Source: Colwellia maritima (lineage in GTDB: Bacteria > Pseudomonadota > Gammaproteobacteria > Enterobacterales > Alteromonadaceae). From it: a stretch of 64,000 nt of DNA. The notes below the pieces were generated by a model, which was not told where the DNA came from, did no database searches, and saw only the letters and a program-made list of their open reading frames with translations. Of this stretch, positions 1-8,783 are shown piece by piece. Each line of letters begins with the position of its first letter. The stretch's first letter is position 1. A program made the translations under genes and the position numbers. The stretch is from contig NZ_JAKKSL010000002.1 in the NCBI RefSeq assembly GCF_022669015.1, positions 1 to 64,000 on the forward strand, read 5' to 3'.

Positions 1-2
1 AT

Positions 3-425
3 GATTCGGTTGTACGTGGTACTACGTCGGAGCAAATTATTGAAATGGCACGTGCTTCTGGTGCTAAAAAAGTGTATTTTGCCTCTGCTGCACCTGAAAT
101 ACGTTTTCCAAATGTTTACGGTATTGATATGCCTAGTGCAAATGAGTTAATTGCTCATGGTCGTGATGTTGATGATGTTTGTGATTTAATTGGTGCAGAT
201 AAATTGATTTTCCAATCAATTGAAGATTTAGTTGCCGCTATTAGAGTTGGTAACCCTGAAATACAACGTTTTGATACTTCAGTATTTGATGGGGTTTATG
301 TCACTAATGATATAGACAATGATTATCTTGAGAAGCTTCACGCGATGAGAAATAATAGCAGCAAAGAGTCTTCGGATAAAAATGCCGATTCAGTGATTGA
401 TATGCACAATGAAGGCGCAGAATAA
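3..425 (+). CDS. purF: Amidophosphoribosyltransferase, C-terminal part (5' end outside window)
   Basis: The reading frame is open from base 3 and ends at 425, giving the last ~140 residues of PurF, the first committed enzyme of purine synthesis (PRPP + glutamine to phosphoribosylamine). Recognisable are the PRPP-loop sequence [12 protein letters not shown] at the very start and the following [16 protein letters not shown] segment, both characteristic of the phosphoribosyltransferase domain. The N-terminal glutaminase domain lies upstream of the window. The tail after about residue 115 is Ser/Asp-rich and variable. A strong hairpin terminator follows. Confidence 0.95.
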   Translation, partial: DSVVRGTTSEQIIEMARASGAKKVYFASAAPEIRFPNVYGIDMPSANELIAHGRDVDDVCDLIGADKLIFQSIEDLVAAIRVGNPEIQRFDTSVFDGVYVTNDIDNDYLEKLHAMRNNSSKESSDKNADSVIDMHNEGAE

Positions 426-452
426 ACAATAGTTAATGTTTCAATTGATAAA

Positions 453-490
453 AAAATAGCGAGTAACTTTTGAAAGTTATTCGCTATTTG
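453..490. terminator. Bidirectional hairpin terminator between purF and the Yip1-family gene
   Basis: A long inverted repeat (AAATAGCGAGTAACTT, then AAGTTATTCGCTATTT) with a three-base loop is flanked by A and T runs. It lies between two convergent genes and can serve both. Confidence 0.75.
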
Positions 491-541
491 TCAATTAATT
501 TAGTTAGTAGATAACTTAGAAGTTACCTAACAATAGATAAC

Positions 542-1141
542 CTAATGAACATACTCAGGACCAAATCCCATAGTCCACATAACGGCACTAAAGGCCATAA
601 TACCTACCAATAACACCAAGCCGCAAGTTACTACTGAACTTGAGTAGATGAAACCTTTATCTTCAGGAATATTCATCATAATAGGTACACCTGAATATAA
701 TAAATAAATAGAGTAGCCTACGCCTACAATACCAACCAATGCAACAAACCATAATACTGGAAATAAAGCAGCGATACCAACCATAAACATAGGTGTTGCA
801 GTATAAGCTGCTAATTCTAATGATTGAATATAGCTTGGTTTTGAATCAAATGTTTTTGCCATCCATTGAATTAAGTATGCAAGAGCAAATACCCCAATAA
901 CTAAAGCAAAGTACATAGCAATAGCCATTAATTGCGCACTACTTTGGCTAATCATAATAGGTTCACCAACCCCGATTGTCCAACCTATATGTGCTGCGGC
1001 ATAATAGCTGCAAATAGTAGGTATTAATGACACGATTAGAATGTGCATCATGCTATACATAATGCCTTCATGTCGTTTTTCAATCGTTTGCCACTCATCT
1101 TTTGGGTGAGCGTATAATCCCCAAATATGGTTCAATATCAT
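542..1141 (-). CDS. Yip1-family integral membrane protein
   Basis: A 199-residue protein with about five hydrophobic segments (roughly residues 28-48, 70-95, 110-130, 132-150 and 172-192). The N-terminal sequence ILNHIWGLYAHPKDEWQTI matches the start of bacterial Yip1-domain proteins, in which a short amphipathic 'W..hP...W' segment precedes the membrane helices. The function of the bacterial family is not established. It stands alone, convergent with purF, with a promoter region of about 280 bases upstream that carries nothing else recognisable. Confidence 0.75.
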   Translation of the reverse strand: MILNHIWGLYAHPKDEWQTIEKRHEGIMYSMMHILIVSLIPTICSYYAAAHIGWTIGVGEPIMISQSSAQLMAIAMYFALVIGVFALAYLIQWMAKTFDSKPSYIQSLELAAYTATPMFMVGIAALFPVLWFVALVGIVGVGYSIYLLYSGVPIMMNIPEDKGFIYSSSVVTCGLVLLVGIMAFSAVMWTMGFGPEYVH

Positions 1142-1421
1142 AATAATTTCCTCTCTGAAGTCCCCAATTAAATATTTAGCTATTTGTATTTGTTAGTTGA
1201 GTTTTTTTGCTAAATATACGTTCAACGATAATTATTATTATTGTCGATACCTTATTTATGAGATATGGCGGAGCATTCGTCAAGGTTTGATTTAAAAATA
1301 GACGGTTAAACTTGAAAATAATTGTTTTTTATATTCAATGCAAATAAAAATGAATATGTATATTGTTTATGGTTATAAAGAAATCAAGCTTTCTATTCAA
1401 TATTGATCATGATTTTTACCA

Positions 1422-1727
1422 TTAGGAGATCTTAATTCTTATGATTTTCATTATTTCTATGTCAAAACCAAGAATATTTTCGCTATCAGGATAGTAAGTA
1501 ATATTTACACGATTACCTTTTAAACTTTTGTATAGTTTTTTTCTTTTATATTTAAAAGGCACCTGTATATTTTCGAGCATCAGTGTATTGATAAACCAAT
1601 CGTCTGACTCTCGTTGTACATGTGAAATCACCTTTATGCCATCGGTGTGAATGAGTTTTGTATGTTGCTCAATTAATTGCTTTACTTCTTTGTTAGAAGG
1701 TTTTTTATCTTGAGGGGAGTAGGTCAT
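1422..1727 (-). CDS. Hypothetical protein, 101 residues
   Basis: A short basic soluble protein with no signal peptide or membrane segment. A Lys-rich helix at the start (residues 8-25) is followed by what look like alternating beta strands. I do not recognise the family. The coding call rests on an uninterrupted frame of normal composition that fills the gap between neighbours. It could be a Colwelliaceae-specific orphan. Confidence 0.5.
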   Translation of the reverse strand: MTYSPQDKKPSNKEVKQLIEQHTKLIHTDGIKVISHVQRESDDWFINTLMLENIQVPFKYKRKKLYKSLKGNRVNITYYPDSENILGFDIEIMKIIRIKIS

Positions 1728-1891
1728 AGTTGCTCGAAAACAATGTGAATAACATATTATTAGTATCTCAAATAATGGTTAGTTAAAACAGGGCGTTTAT
1801 TTATTTTTTATAGATAACCATTGATCTAGTGTAGTCAAAGTAATGGTTAAACAGTTAGAATATAAGCATAAAACATTACCTGTATCGATTG

Positions 1892-2650
1892 ATGAATACT
1901 GAAGAACTTTTAAACCCAATTAAATCCTTTTTGCAGTGTGAAACACCACAAGAGTGGATTGACAAAGCAGCAAAACCTGAAAACCTACCTATTATTTTAT
2001 TGGATCACCTTGTATGCGAATTAAAAGCCGCTCAAACAGGAATGTGGTTGATTCGTAAATATGCAGTAGATAAACAAAGTGGTCAAGATCTCCTAAATTG
2101 GTTAGAGCCATACGAAAGGTTTGTGTATAAGAAAGAAGGTACCCTTGAAGATTTGGCAAGTAAGTTAAAATTTTCAAAATCGATTGTGCCCAAAAGTAAT
2201 TCTCCCATAGGACAAGACTTAATCGATAAAATGGTATTGTTGATCAAAGAAGAGTTACACCATTTTTACCAAGTGTTAGAAATCATGAATACACGTAATA
2301 TTCCCTATGAGAATATTAGCGCGGGTCGTTATGCAAAGGGTATGATGAAACATGTTAAAACTCATGAGCCAGAAACACTTATCGATAAACTAATATGCGG
2401 TGCATATATTGAAGCCCGTTCTTGTGAACGTTTTGCTAGATTGGCTCCGCATCTTGATGATGAATTGAATAAGTTTTATATATCTCTTCTTCGCTCTGAA
2501 GCTAGGCATTATGAAGATTACTTGTCTCTTGCTGAAAAAGTAGCAGGTAAAGATATATCTGAAAGAGTTCAGCATTTTGGAAAAGTAGAAGCAGAATTGA
2601 TTTTATCAGAAGATAAAGACTTTAAGTTTCATTCAGGATTACCTGTATAA
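1892..2650 (+). CDS. miaE: tRNA-(ms2io6A)-hydroxylase
   Basis: A non-haem di-iron monooxygenase that hydroxylates the isopentenyl group of ms2i6A37 in tRNAs reading UNN codons. The 252-residue product is of usual family length. Ferritin-like iron-ligand helices are visible: KEELHHFYQVLEIM (about residues 126-139), EARSCERFARL (about 174-184) and SEARHYEDYL (about 205-214). A TTG at 1889 is in frame directly before the ATG at 1892; the ATG is preferred. Confidence 0.93.
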   Translation: MNTEELLNPIKSFLQCETPQEWIDKAAKPENLPIILLDHLVCELKAAQTGMWLIRKYAVDKQSGQDLLNWLEPYERFVYKKEGTLEDLASKLKFSKSIVPKSNSPIGQDLIDKMVLLIKEELHHFYQVLEIMNTRNIPYENISAGRYAKGMMKHVKTHEPETLIDKLICGAYIEARSCERFARLAPHLDDELNKFYISLLRSEARHYEDYLSLAEKVAGKDISERVQHFGKVEAELILSEDKDFKFHSGLPV

Positions 2651-2661
2651 ACCTTAACTTA

Positions 2662-3417
2662 TTAGCGGTTAGGTGTAGTTAATGGTTGATTCAGTAACTT
2701 CATGCTTGTGGGGGTTACCTTTAACCAAGCACCTTGTTCATACCAATCCCCTAAAACTATACGCTGTGCTGAGTTACCGTTAGCCGTTAAATGATGAATT
2801 GCAGGCCTATGTGTATGACCATGTATTAATAATTGACTTTGGTAACTCTCTAAACAATTGACTACTTCTGATTCAGTGACATCCATGATGTCTTGGGATT
2901 TCATCGCTGTTGCTTCAGTGCTTTTTTTCCGATAATTTGCAGCCATTTTTTTACGAAAAAATAGCGGTAAGCTCTTGACTGCTGTTTGCCACCACCATGA
3001 ACGTGATTTCTTGCGAAATTTTTGATAAGCGACATCTTTAGTACACAAGGTATCACCATGCATAATAACAACGTTACGGCCATATAAATCAATCAAGTCA
3101 ATTTCAGGTAAGAGCGTCATCGCAGATTTTTGAGCAAATCGTTTACCGAGTAAAAAGTCTCGATTGCCATGAATAAAGTAAATATCAGTGCCAAAGCTTG
3201 AAAGGGTTCTCAATGCTTTGGCAATGGTTGCTATATAAGCACTGTCATCATCGTCACCGATCCAAGCCTCAAATAAATCACCAAGAATATATAGTGATTG
3301 CGCTTTTATGGCTTCATTTTTTAAAAAACGCAAAAAACAAGCGGTAATATCAGGCCTGTTTTGCGCTAAATGTAAATCGGCAATAAAATAAGTAACGGGT
3401 TCTTTAGAGCTTGGCAT
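2662..3417 (-). CDS. lpxH: UDP-2,3-diacylglucosamine diphosphatase
   Basis: A metallophosphoesterase of lipid A synthesis that hydrolyses UDP-2,3-diacylglucosamine to lipid X plus UMP at the inner membrane face. The calcineurin-like motifs are all present in order: ADLHL (residues 13-17), GDLFEAWIGDDD (46-57), GNRDFLLG, MHGD, and GHTHRP near residue 200. Length (251) is normal. It lies downstream of ppiB on the same strand with a gap of about 45 bases, an arrangement common in gammaproteobacteria. Confidence 0.95.
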   Translation of the reverse strand: MPSSKEPVTYFIADLHLAQNRPDITACFLRFLKNEAIKAQSLYILGDLFEAWIGDDDDSAYIATIAKALRTLSSFGTDIYFIHGNRDFLLGKRFAQKSAMTLLPEIDLIDLYGRNVVIMHGDTLCTKDVAYQKFRKKSRSWWWQTAVKSLPLFFRKKMAANYRKKSTEATAMKSQDIMDVTESEVVNCLESYQSQLLIHGHTHRPAIHHLTANGNSAQRIVLGDWYEQGAWLKVTPTSMKLLNQPLTTPNR

Positions 3418-3462
3418 TGTTAGTAATCTATAGTGCTTATTTGGAATGTTAGTTTTTAATGA

Positions 3463-3954
3463 TTATTCAACGATGGCTGATTCAATCACAATGTCGTCTT
3501 TGGGTACATCACCATGACCGAACATATTACCCGTTTCAACGAGTGTCATTTTGTCGACAACATCCATACCGTCAACCACTTCGCCAAATACACAGTATCC
3601 CCAACCTTGAACAGATTCATTTTTAAAATCTAAAAAGTCATTGTCTGTTAAATTAATAAAAAACTGAGCAGAAGCAGAATGTGGTTCTTGGGTACGAGCC
3701 ATTGCGAGTGTGCCACGCTTATTACCTAAACCATTGTTTGCTTCATTTTGAATACTAGCACGGGTTTCTTTTTCTTCTAAGCCAGGAGCAAAACCGCCAC
3801 CTTGTGCCATGAATCCTTTAATTACACGGTGAAAAATAGTGCCGTTATAATGACCTTCTTCTACATATTGTTGGAAGTTTTTTGCGGTAATTGGTGCTTT
3901 ATCAAAGTCTAATTCAATCTTAATATCACCAAGGGTTGTTTTAAAAATAATCAT
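3463..3954 (-). CDS. ppiB: Peptidyl-prolyl cis-trans isomerase B (cyclophilin)
   Basis: A cytoplasmic cyclophilin that accelerates proline isomerisation. The family core is easily read: [54 protein letters not shown] and [19 protein letters not shown], including the catalytic Arg in FHRV. It aligns end to end with E. coli PpiB as I know it. An in-frame ATG at 3966 would add MRTP; the start at 3954 (MIIFKTT) matches the family better. Confidence 0.95.
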   Translation of the reverse strand: MIIFKTTLGDIKIELDFDKAPITAKNFQQYVEEGHYNGTIFHRVIKGFMAQGGGFAPGLEEKETRASIQNEANNGLGNKRGTLAMARTQEPHSASAQFFINLTDNDFLDFKNESVQGWGYCVFGEVVDGMDVVDKMTLVETGNMFGHGDVPKDDIVIESAIVE

Positions 3955-4101
3955 AGGGGTTCTCATCTACAAAAAAAGTAGCCAAATTGTACGCTAAGTT
4001 GAGATAAAGTGCATCTGCTATGGTGATTCAAAACGAAGCATGGGTTACAATCAATTTTTATTGTTGGTAATTATTATTTTTCATTGGAGTCGTAAACCCT
4101 C

Positions 4102-5511
4102 ATGTTGCAGATATACAATACTTTAACCCGTAAAAAGGAAGTTTTTACCCCTATCAACCCAGGTAAAGTAGGATTGTATGTTTGCGGTTGTACTGTTTAT
4201 GACTTATGCCATATTGGCCATGCACGTACATATATTAGTTTTGATAATATTACCAGATATCTTCGTTTTTCAGGTTATGACGTAAATTATGTGCGAAATA
4301 TTACTGATGTTGAAGATAAAATTATTAATCGTGCGGCCATTAATAATGAAACGCCGGAGCAGTTAACCGAGCGTACTATAGGTTATATGCACGAAGATTT
4401 TGATGCGTTAAATATGGCACGTCCAAATATTGAACCACGAGTAACCACACATATGGATGAAATTATTGCGATGATTGAAATATTAGTTGCAAAAAAACAT
4501 GCCTATGTTGCAGGGGGAAATGCTGAATTAACAGGGCAGGGCGATGTCTTGTTCGATGTTTCTAGCTACGCAGATTACGGTAAACTGAGTGGACAAAACC
4601 TTGAGCAGTTACAAATAGGATCTCGTGTTGAAGTGGATAACAATAAACAAAATCCTCTTGATTTTGTTTTATGGAAATCAGCAAAACCAGGTGAGCCAAG
4701 TTGGTCATCACCTTGGGGGGAGGGAAGACCTGGTTGGCATATTGAATGTTCTGCTATGAATGCAAAAGAGCTTGGACATCATTTCGATATTCATGGCGGC
4801 GGTTCAGATTTACAATTCCCCCATCATGAAAATGAAGTAGCTCAAAGCTGTTGTGCACTAGATACTCCATACGTTAATTATTGGATGCACACAGGCATGG
4901 TGCAAGTAGATCAAGAGAAAATGTCCAAGTCGCTTGGTAATTTTTTCACTATTCGTGATGTGCTTGCCCAATATGACGCTGAAACAGTACGTTTCTTTTT
5001 AACTACAGGGCATTATCGAAGCCAATTAAATTATTCAACCGATAATTTAAATCAAGCAAGAGCATCACTAGAGCGTATTTATACTGCGTTGAGAAATATT
5101 GAGGTAGAGGATAACTTTGTTTTAGATAAATCAATCGCTTATGTGCAACAGTTTTGTCAAGCAATGGATGATGATTTTAATACACCACAGGCGATTGCGG
5201 TGTTATTTGAAATTGCTAAAGAGCTAAATGTTGTGAAGGATCATGATAACGAACAAGCAAGTAAATTAGCAGGTATCTTAAAAACACTGGGTGGCGTTAT
5301 TGGTTTATTACAGCTTGATCCTGAAAGCTTCTTGCAAGGGCAGAATGATGAAGATGAAGTTGCGGTTATTGAAGCACTCATTGCGCAACGCAACCAAGCG
5401 CGTGTTGATAAAAATTGGGCACTTGCAGATCAAGCGCGAGATAAGCTAATTGAAATGAATATTGTCTTAGAAGATAGCGCCGGGAAAACTACGTGGCGTA
5501 AAAACAGTTAA
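4102..5511 (+). CDS. cysS: Cysteinyl-tRNA synthetase
   Basis: A class I aminoacyl-tRNA synthetase of 469 residues charging tRNA-Cys. The HIGH motif is HIGHART at about residues 37-43, the zinc-binding Cys is in [10 protein letters not shown] (about 26-35) and the KMSKS loop is intact at about 273-277. The zinc-ligand segments WHIECSAM and [14 protein letters not shown] are present. It is divergent from ppiB and followed by a strong terminator, so it is probably transcribed alone. Confidence 0.97.
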   Translation: MLQIYNTLTRKKEVFTPINPGKVGLYVCGCTVYDLCHIGHARTYISFDNITRYLRFSGYDVNYVRNITDVEDKIINRAAINNETPEQLTERTIGYMHEDFDALNMARPNIEPRVTTHMDEIIAMIEILVAKKHAYVAGGNAELTGQGDVLFDVSSYADYGKLSGQNLEQLQIGSRVEVDNNKQNPLDFVLWKSAKPGEPSWSSPWGEGRPGWHIECSAMNAKELGHHFDIHGGGSDLQFPHHENEVAQSCCALDTPYVNYWMHTGMVQVDQEKMSKSLGNFFTIRDVLAQYDAETVRFFLTTGHYRSQLNYSTDNLNQARASLERIYTALRNIEVEDNFVLDKSIAYVQQFCQAMDDDFNTPQAIAVLFEIAKELNVVKDHDNEQASKLAGILKTLGGVIGLLQLDPESFLQGQNDEDEVAVIEALIAQRNQARVDKNWALADQARDKLIEMNIVLEDSAGKTTWRKNS

Positions 5512-5528
5512 TTTAAATCACTGAAGCT

Positions 5529-5558
5529 AAAGTGTACAAAATGGTTTGTACACTTTTT
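5529..5558. terminator. Hairpin terminator after cysS
   Basis: A perfect 11-bp stem (AAGTGTACAAA / TTTGTACACTT) with a four-base loop is followed by a T run. It lies between convergent cysS and folD. Confidence 0.85.
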
Positions 5559-5570
5559 ACTTTTAATACC

Positions 5571-6426
5571 TTATTTTCCAAATTGCTCACAAGCAATGAA
5601 AGTGTTTTCAATTAAACTGGCTACTGTCATTGGTCCTACACCACCAGGAACTGGCGTAATAAAAGCAGCTTTTTGTTTAGCAACATCAAATTCAACATCA
5701 CCAACAAGCTTACCCGACTCTAAGCGATTAATTCCCACATCGATCACGATAGCGCCGTCTTTAATCCATTCGCCAGGAATAAAAGCCGGTTTTCCCACAG
5801 CAACTACTATTAAGTCAGCACTTCTAACTTTACTTTCAAGATCTTTAGTAAAACGATGTGTTGTCGTTACAGTGCAACCTGCGAGTAATAGTTCAAGTGT
5901 CATAGGGCGACCTACAATATTCGACGCGCCCACAACTAAGGCATCTAAACCATGGGGGTGAACTCCTGTAGATTCTATTAGTGTCATAATACCTTTAGGT
6001 GTACAAGGTCTTAAACCCGGAAGGCGTAAAGCAAGTTTACCAACGTTTGAGGGGTGAAAACCATCAACATCTTTCTCAGGAATTATTTGCTCAATGATTA
6101 AGTTTGCATCTAGTCCAACAGGTAAGGGAAGTCTGGACTAGAATACCATCAATGGCATCATCATTATTTAATTCATCAATTAAAGTACATAACTCGTTTT
6201 GAGTTGTGGTTTCTGGTAAATCATAAGAGCGAGATACAAAGCCAACTTCTTCACACGCTTTACGTTTGCTACCCACATAAACCTGAGAGGCTGCATCGCA
6301 ACCGACTAAAATAACAGCTAGTCCTGGTGCTCTTTGGCCGTTACTTATACGCAAGCTAACTTTTTCTTTAATAGAATCTCGGAGTTGTTTGGCAATTGCC
6401 TTGCCGTCAATTAATGATGCCGTCAT
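5571..6426 (-). pseudogene. folD: Methylenetetrahydrofolate dehydrogenase/cyclohydrolase, interrupted by one frameshift
   Basis: The bifunctional FolD interconverts 5,10-methylene- and 10-formyl-tetrahydrofolate. The N-terminal part (6426 down to about 6133) contains [18 protein letters not shown] with the catalytic Lys region. The C-terminal part contains the NADP-binding segment [10 protein letters not shown] and the family signature PGGVGPMT. The two frames join if one T at about 6132 on the + strand is removed, which restores [15 protein letters not shown]. Everything else is intact and full length, and FolD is usually essential, so a sequencing error is more likely than a true pseudogene. 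Confidence 0.9.
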
Positions 6427-6754
6427 AATACTTATATTGTAACCTTGAATATATTAATGAGATTAATACGTTAATGAAGTAGCGCTATTTTGCCATAAAC
6501 CCTAAGCCAGTAATAGCTAAGAGTTAGAATTTATTTTAAAGTACAACTTTTATCATTCTATCATGAGTGGATATTATTCCGTTGTTATCTTGTTCCAGAA
6601 ATTTCTCGCATTTCGACACTAATTAAGCAAGTTGCATTAAAAGTGAGCGAACACGTTTTTTTTTATAAAAAAAGTTTGACTGAACCCGTTCAACTCGGTA
6701 ATATCCGCACCCGTTGAAGACAGCTAATTTAATTAGTTTGTTTTAAGCTGATAT
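6427..6754. other. Non-coding stretch between folD and tRNA-Pro
   Basis: No credible gene is seen. It must contain the folD promoter (minus strand) and the promoter of the tRNA cluster (plus strand). A T run followed by A-rich sequence near 6658-6675 is the only notable feature. Confidence 0.5.
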
Positions 6755-6831
6755 CGGTGATTAGCGCAGCTTGGTAGCGCACTTGGTTTGGGTCCAAGGG
6801 GTCGCAAGTTCGAATCTTGCATCACCGACCA
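6755..6831 (+). tRNA. tRNA-Pro (anticodon UGG)
   Basis: A 77-nt cloverleaf with the CCA encoded. Acceptor stem CGGTGAT/ATCACCG, D-arm around AGCGCAGCTTGGTAGCGC, anticodon loop TTTGGGT inside stem TTGG/CCAA (anticodon TGG), and T-arm GCAAGTTCGAATCTTGC are all present. It is the first element of a tRNA/pseudo-tRNA cluster that marks the left edge of the accessory region. Confidence 0.95.
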
Positions 6832-7011
6832 CTTTTTCTTTCTTAGGTAATAAGGAAGAGCAAGTATTGGTTTGGGTGTTATCAAATTCAGTCGTAAGTT
6901 TGAATTTTGCATCACCGACCACTTTTTCTTTCTTAGGTAATAAGGAAGAGCAAGTATTGGTTTGGGTGTTATCAAATTCAGTCGCAAGTTTGAATTTTGC
7001 ATCACCGACCG
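6832..7011 (+). repeat. Two 90-bp tandem repeats carrying decayed tRNA-Pro 3' halves
   Basis: Units 6832-6921 and 6922-7011 are nearly identical, differing at about two positions. Each runs from CTTTTTCTTTCTTAGG to GCATCACCGACC plus one base. The last ~50 bases of each unit match the 3' half of the adjacent tRNA-Pro with substitutions: TTTGGGTgttatcaaattcaGTCGtAAGTTtGAATtTTGC. The anticodon-stem complementarity is lost, so these are not functional tRNAs. They look like serial duplications or relics of repeated integration at the tRNA end. Confidence 0.8.
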
Positions 7012-7058
7012 CTTTTTATTTTAAAAATTAAAAAGCGAAATGCTTTTGTAGGTAATGT

Positions 7059-7086
7059 GCGCCCTTAGCTCAGCCGGATAGAGCAA
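7059..7086 (+). pseudogene. Truncated tRNA-Arg 5' half
   Basis: The first ~27 nt match the acceptor and D-arm of a normal tRNA-Arg(UCU), as in E. coli argU (GCGCCCTTAGCTCAG, then GGATAGAGCA). After GAGCA the sequence departs into AAGTATTACC, which resembles the junction sequence inside the 90-bp repeats. No matching 3' half with GGGCGC was found between here and 7280, so this is a broken gene. Confidence 0.75.
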
Positions 7087-7279
7087 GTATTACCCCCTAG
7101 GGTATTACCTATCTTTTAAAGGTGTAGAGTTTTCGCTAGGTTCAGGGTAGGTAACTTTACCCATCTTCGGATAAAAGTTACCACAGTAGGTAACATGCTT
7201 ATTTGTCTAATTATACAAATAATCATATTATTTACAAATAAATATTAGTTTTTATTATAGACTACTATTTGTAAGTAAA

Positions 7280-7584
7280 GGTCCGTTAGCTCAGTTGGAT
7301 AGAGCATCCGCCTTCTAAAAGTAAAATTTGGGCCTTATTGGTGAAAACCTTTAAGTGTAAGATGTCAAATTCGGGGAAACCTTTCAGGTAATGCTGATGG
7401 CAATCGCGAGCCAAGCCTTGTGAAAATAAGGAAGGTGTAGAGACTAGACGGCATCCACCTAACGTGTTGTAAAAAATACTACGGTGAAGGGATAGTCCAA
7501 CGCACGAAGCCAGTTTTGGTGGCAGTGAAAACTGTAGTGTGACGAAGCGGAGGGTCACAGGTTCGAATCCTGTACGGACTGCCA
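7280..7584 (+). tRNA. tRNA-Arg (anticodon UCU), split by a group I intron
   Basis: Exon 1 is 7280-7316 and exon 2 is 7545-7584. Joined, they give a 77-nt tRNA: acceptor GGTCCGT/ACGGACT (one G.U pair), D-arm TAGCTCAGTTGGATAGAGC, anticodon stem TCCGC/GCGGA with loop CTTCTAA (anticodon TCT), T-arm ACAGG-TTCGAAT-CCTGT, discriminator G and encoded CCA. The interruption falls directly 3' of the anticodon. With the other tRNA-Arg 5' half at 7059 broken, this may be the working tRNA for AGA codons. Confidence 0.92.
7317..7544 (+). ncRNA. Group I self-splicing intron (IC3-like) in the tRNA-Arg(UCU) anticodon loop
   Basis: A 228-nt intron follows U7316 and ends in G7544 (omega G). Core elements match bacterial tRNA group I introns such as the Azoarcus tRNA-Ile and cyanobacterial tRNA-Leu introns. 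The P3/P4 region is GATGTCAAATTCGGGGAAACC (7361-7381), J/P6 is GGCAATCGCGAGCCAAGCC (7399-7417), P7-P3' is GGTGTAGAGACTAGACGGC (7434-7452), and the P7' strand is GGATAGTCC (7490-7498). P1 can form from exon UCU plus intron AAA pairing with UUUGGG at 7327-7332, with the required U.G at the splice site. P2 is the hairpin near 7333-7356. No homing endonuclease gene is present. Confidence 0.92.
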
Positions 7585-8187
7585 TTTTCTTTTATTTAGC
7601 TTTTAGCTAAGTATCTCATTAATAATATTAATATATTATTTTTCTTAAATATATCTTCTGATATAAAAAATACTCCATTAAAGCTTTTATAAGTCTATTT
7701 AGAGCACTTAATTTAATTTTAAGTACAATAAGTTGCTTAGCATAAATTATCACTTAAATCGTATCCTGGCTTTTTAGATGAGTATTGATTAGTTAAAGTA
7801 TTTTAAATTTATTCTCCTTTAATTCCCTTGAGCCAAGCTCAAAATATCTATTCTTGTGCATTGCACTATCGTTTACGCGATGTGAACTAAGTAAAAAAAG
7901 ACGGCTTATTAGGCAGGTCATCAATCTCACAGGCGATAAATAATCTTCTTTTGAATGTCATTCAATTTCACTCGTACATTTACCTGTATTTTGTAAATTC
8001 AAATCACACTTGTGATAGATAAATTCCTGCTCACTTTTTTTAGGTGTGTTTTATTTATAAAACAATGCCAAATGATATTCAGAATATTTATTTTTTAGTA
8101 TAGATTTCAATCTATTAACTATGAGAAAATGATTGTTAGGAGTTAATTAATAGGAGATGACATAAATAATAATATTAAGGTAACAAA
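7585..8187. other. Non-coding stretch at the left end of the island
   Basis: About 600 AT-rich bases with no open frame of coding character on either strand. I see no integrase fragment, insertion-sequence end or repeat. The last ~60 bases must contain the promoter and ribosome site of the gene at 8188 (AAGG about 8 bases before its ATG). Confidence 0.5.
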
Positions 8188-8634
8188 ATGAGCGTAAATT
8201 GTTTTTATAAAAGTGAATTAAAAGAAGAGTTGAAAAAAGAGCTACTTAACAGAAAAGATTTTAGCAATAAAGATCAGGAAATCATGCACTTTATGTTATT
8301 TGAAATAATTAAAGAGTACGAGTTTTCAAAAATTTTAATTCAACAAAATGTAAGTGTTCTTGGTGACGAAGGCGTCGAATATTTATATTTTATAGACGGT
8401 CAGTACTTACCGTTCCACCAACGAAAAGATTACGCTAGGTATGTTTTTAACAAATCTAAATTTGCGACAGATTTAAAAATGTCTTTTCAATATCACAATC
8501 GCTATGGCGAAGCCCTTATTAAATTACTAGAAGCTGCGACAGCAGCATTAGTTGATTATGCTGTTTCTGGTGTATTTAAAGACATAATAAGCAATGGAGG
8601 GTTATTTGTTACTCCGACAATGGAAACGGTTTAA
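8188..8634 (+). CDS. Hypothetical protein, 148 residues
   Basis: A soluble, charged, mostly helical protein. It starts with a Lys/Glu-rich helix (residues 8-22) and continues with helices around 28-50 and 105-128. I recognise no motif. It is the first gene after the tRNA junction and is separated by ~150 bases from the nucleotide-enzyme operon, so it may or may not belong to it. Its AT-rich composition is like the rest of the island. Confidence 0.5.
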   Translation: MSVNCFYKSELKEELKKELLNRKDFSNKDQEIMHFMLFEIIKEYEFSKILIQQNVSVLGDEGVEYLYFIDGQYLPFHQRKDYARYVFNKSKFATDLKMSFQYHNRYGEALIKLLEAATAALVDYAVSGVFKDIISNGGLFVTPTMETV

Positions 8635-8783
8635 TGTGCTTGTTACTCTCCTAATTTGAGATATATAAAGATGAACCAAATCAAATATATGCTTTATTAC
8701 GCAATATGTTGTTGTAAATGTACTCGTTTGTTAATAATGTAACTATTGTCTTTGGAACAGTATTAATTTGACAAGGAGCTTGT

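Noticed and set aside
6733..7031. Open frames on both strands containing repeated peptide units
   Set aside because: They arise from the tRNA-Pro gene and the two 90-bp repeats; there is no ribosome site or family match.
7286..7585. A 99-residue open frame on the minus strand across the tRNA-Arg region
   Set aside because: It lies over the group I intron and both tRNA exons. Its sequence is the antisense of structured RNA, so it is not a gene.
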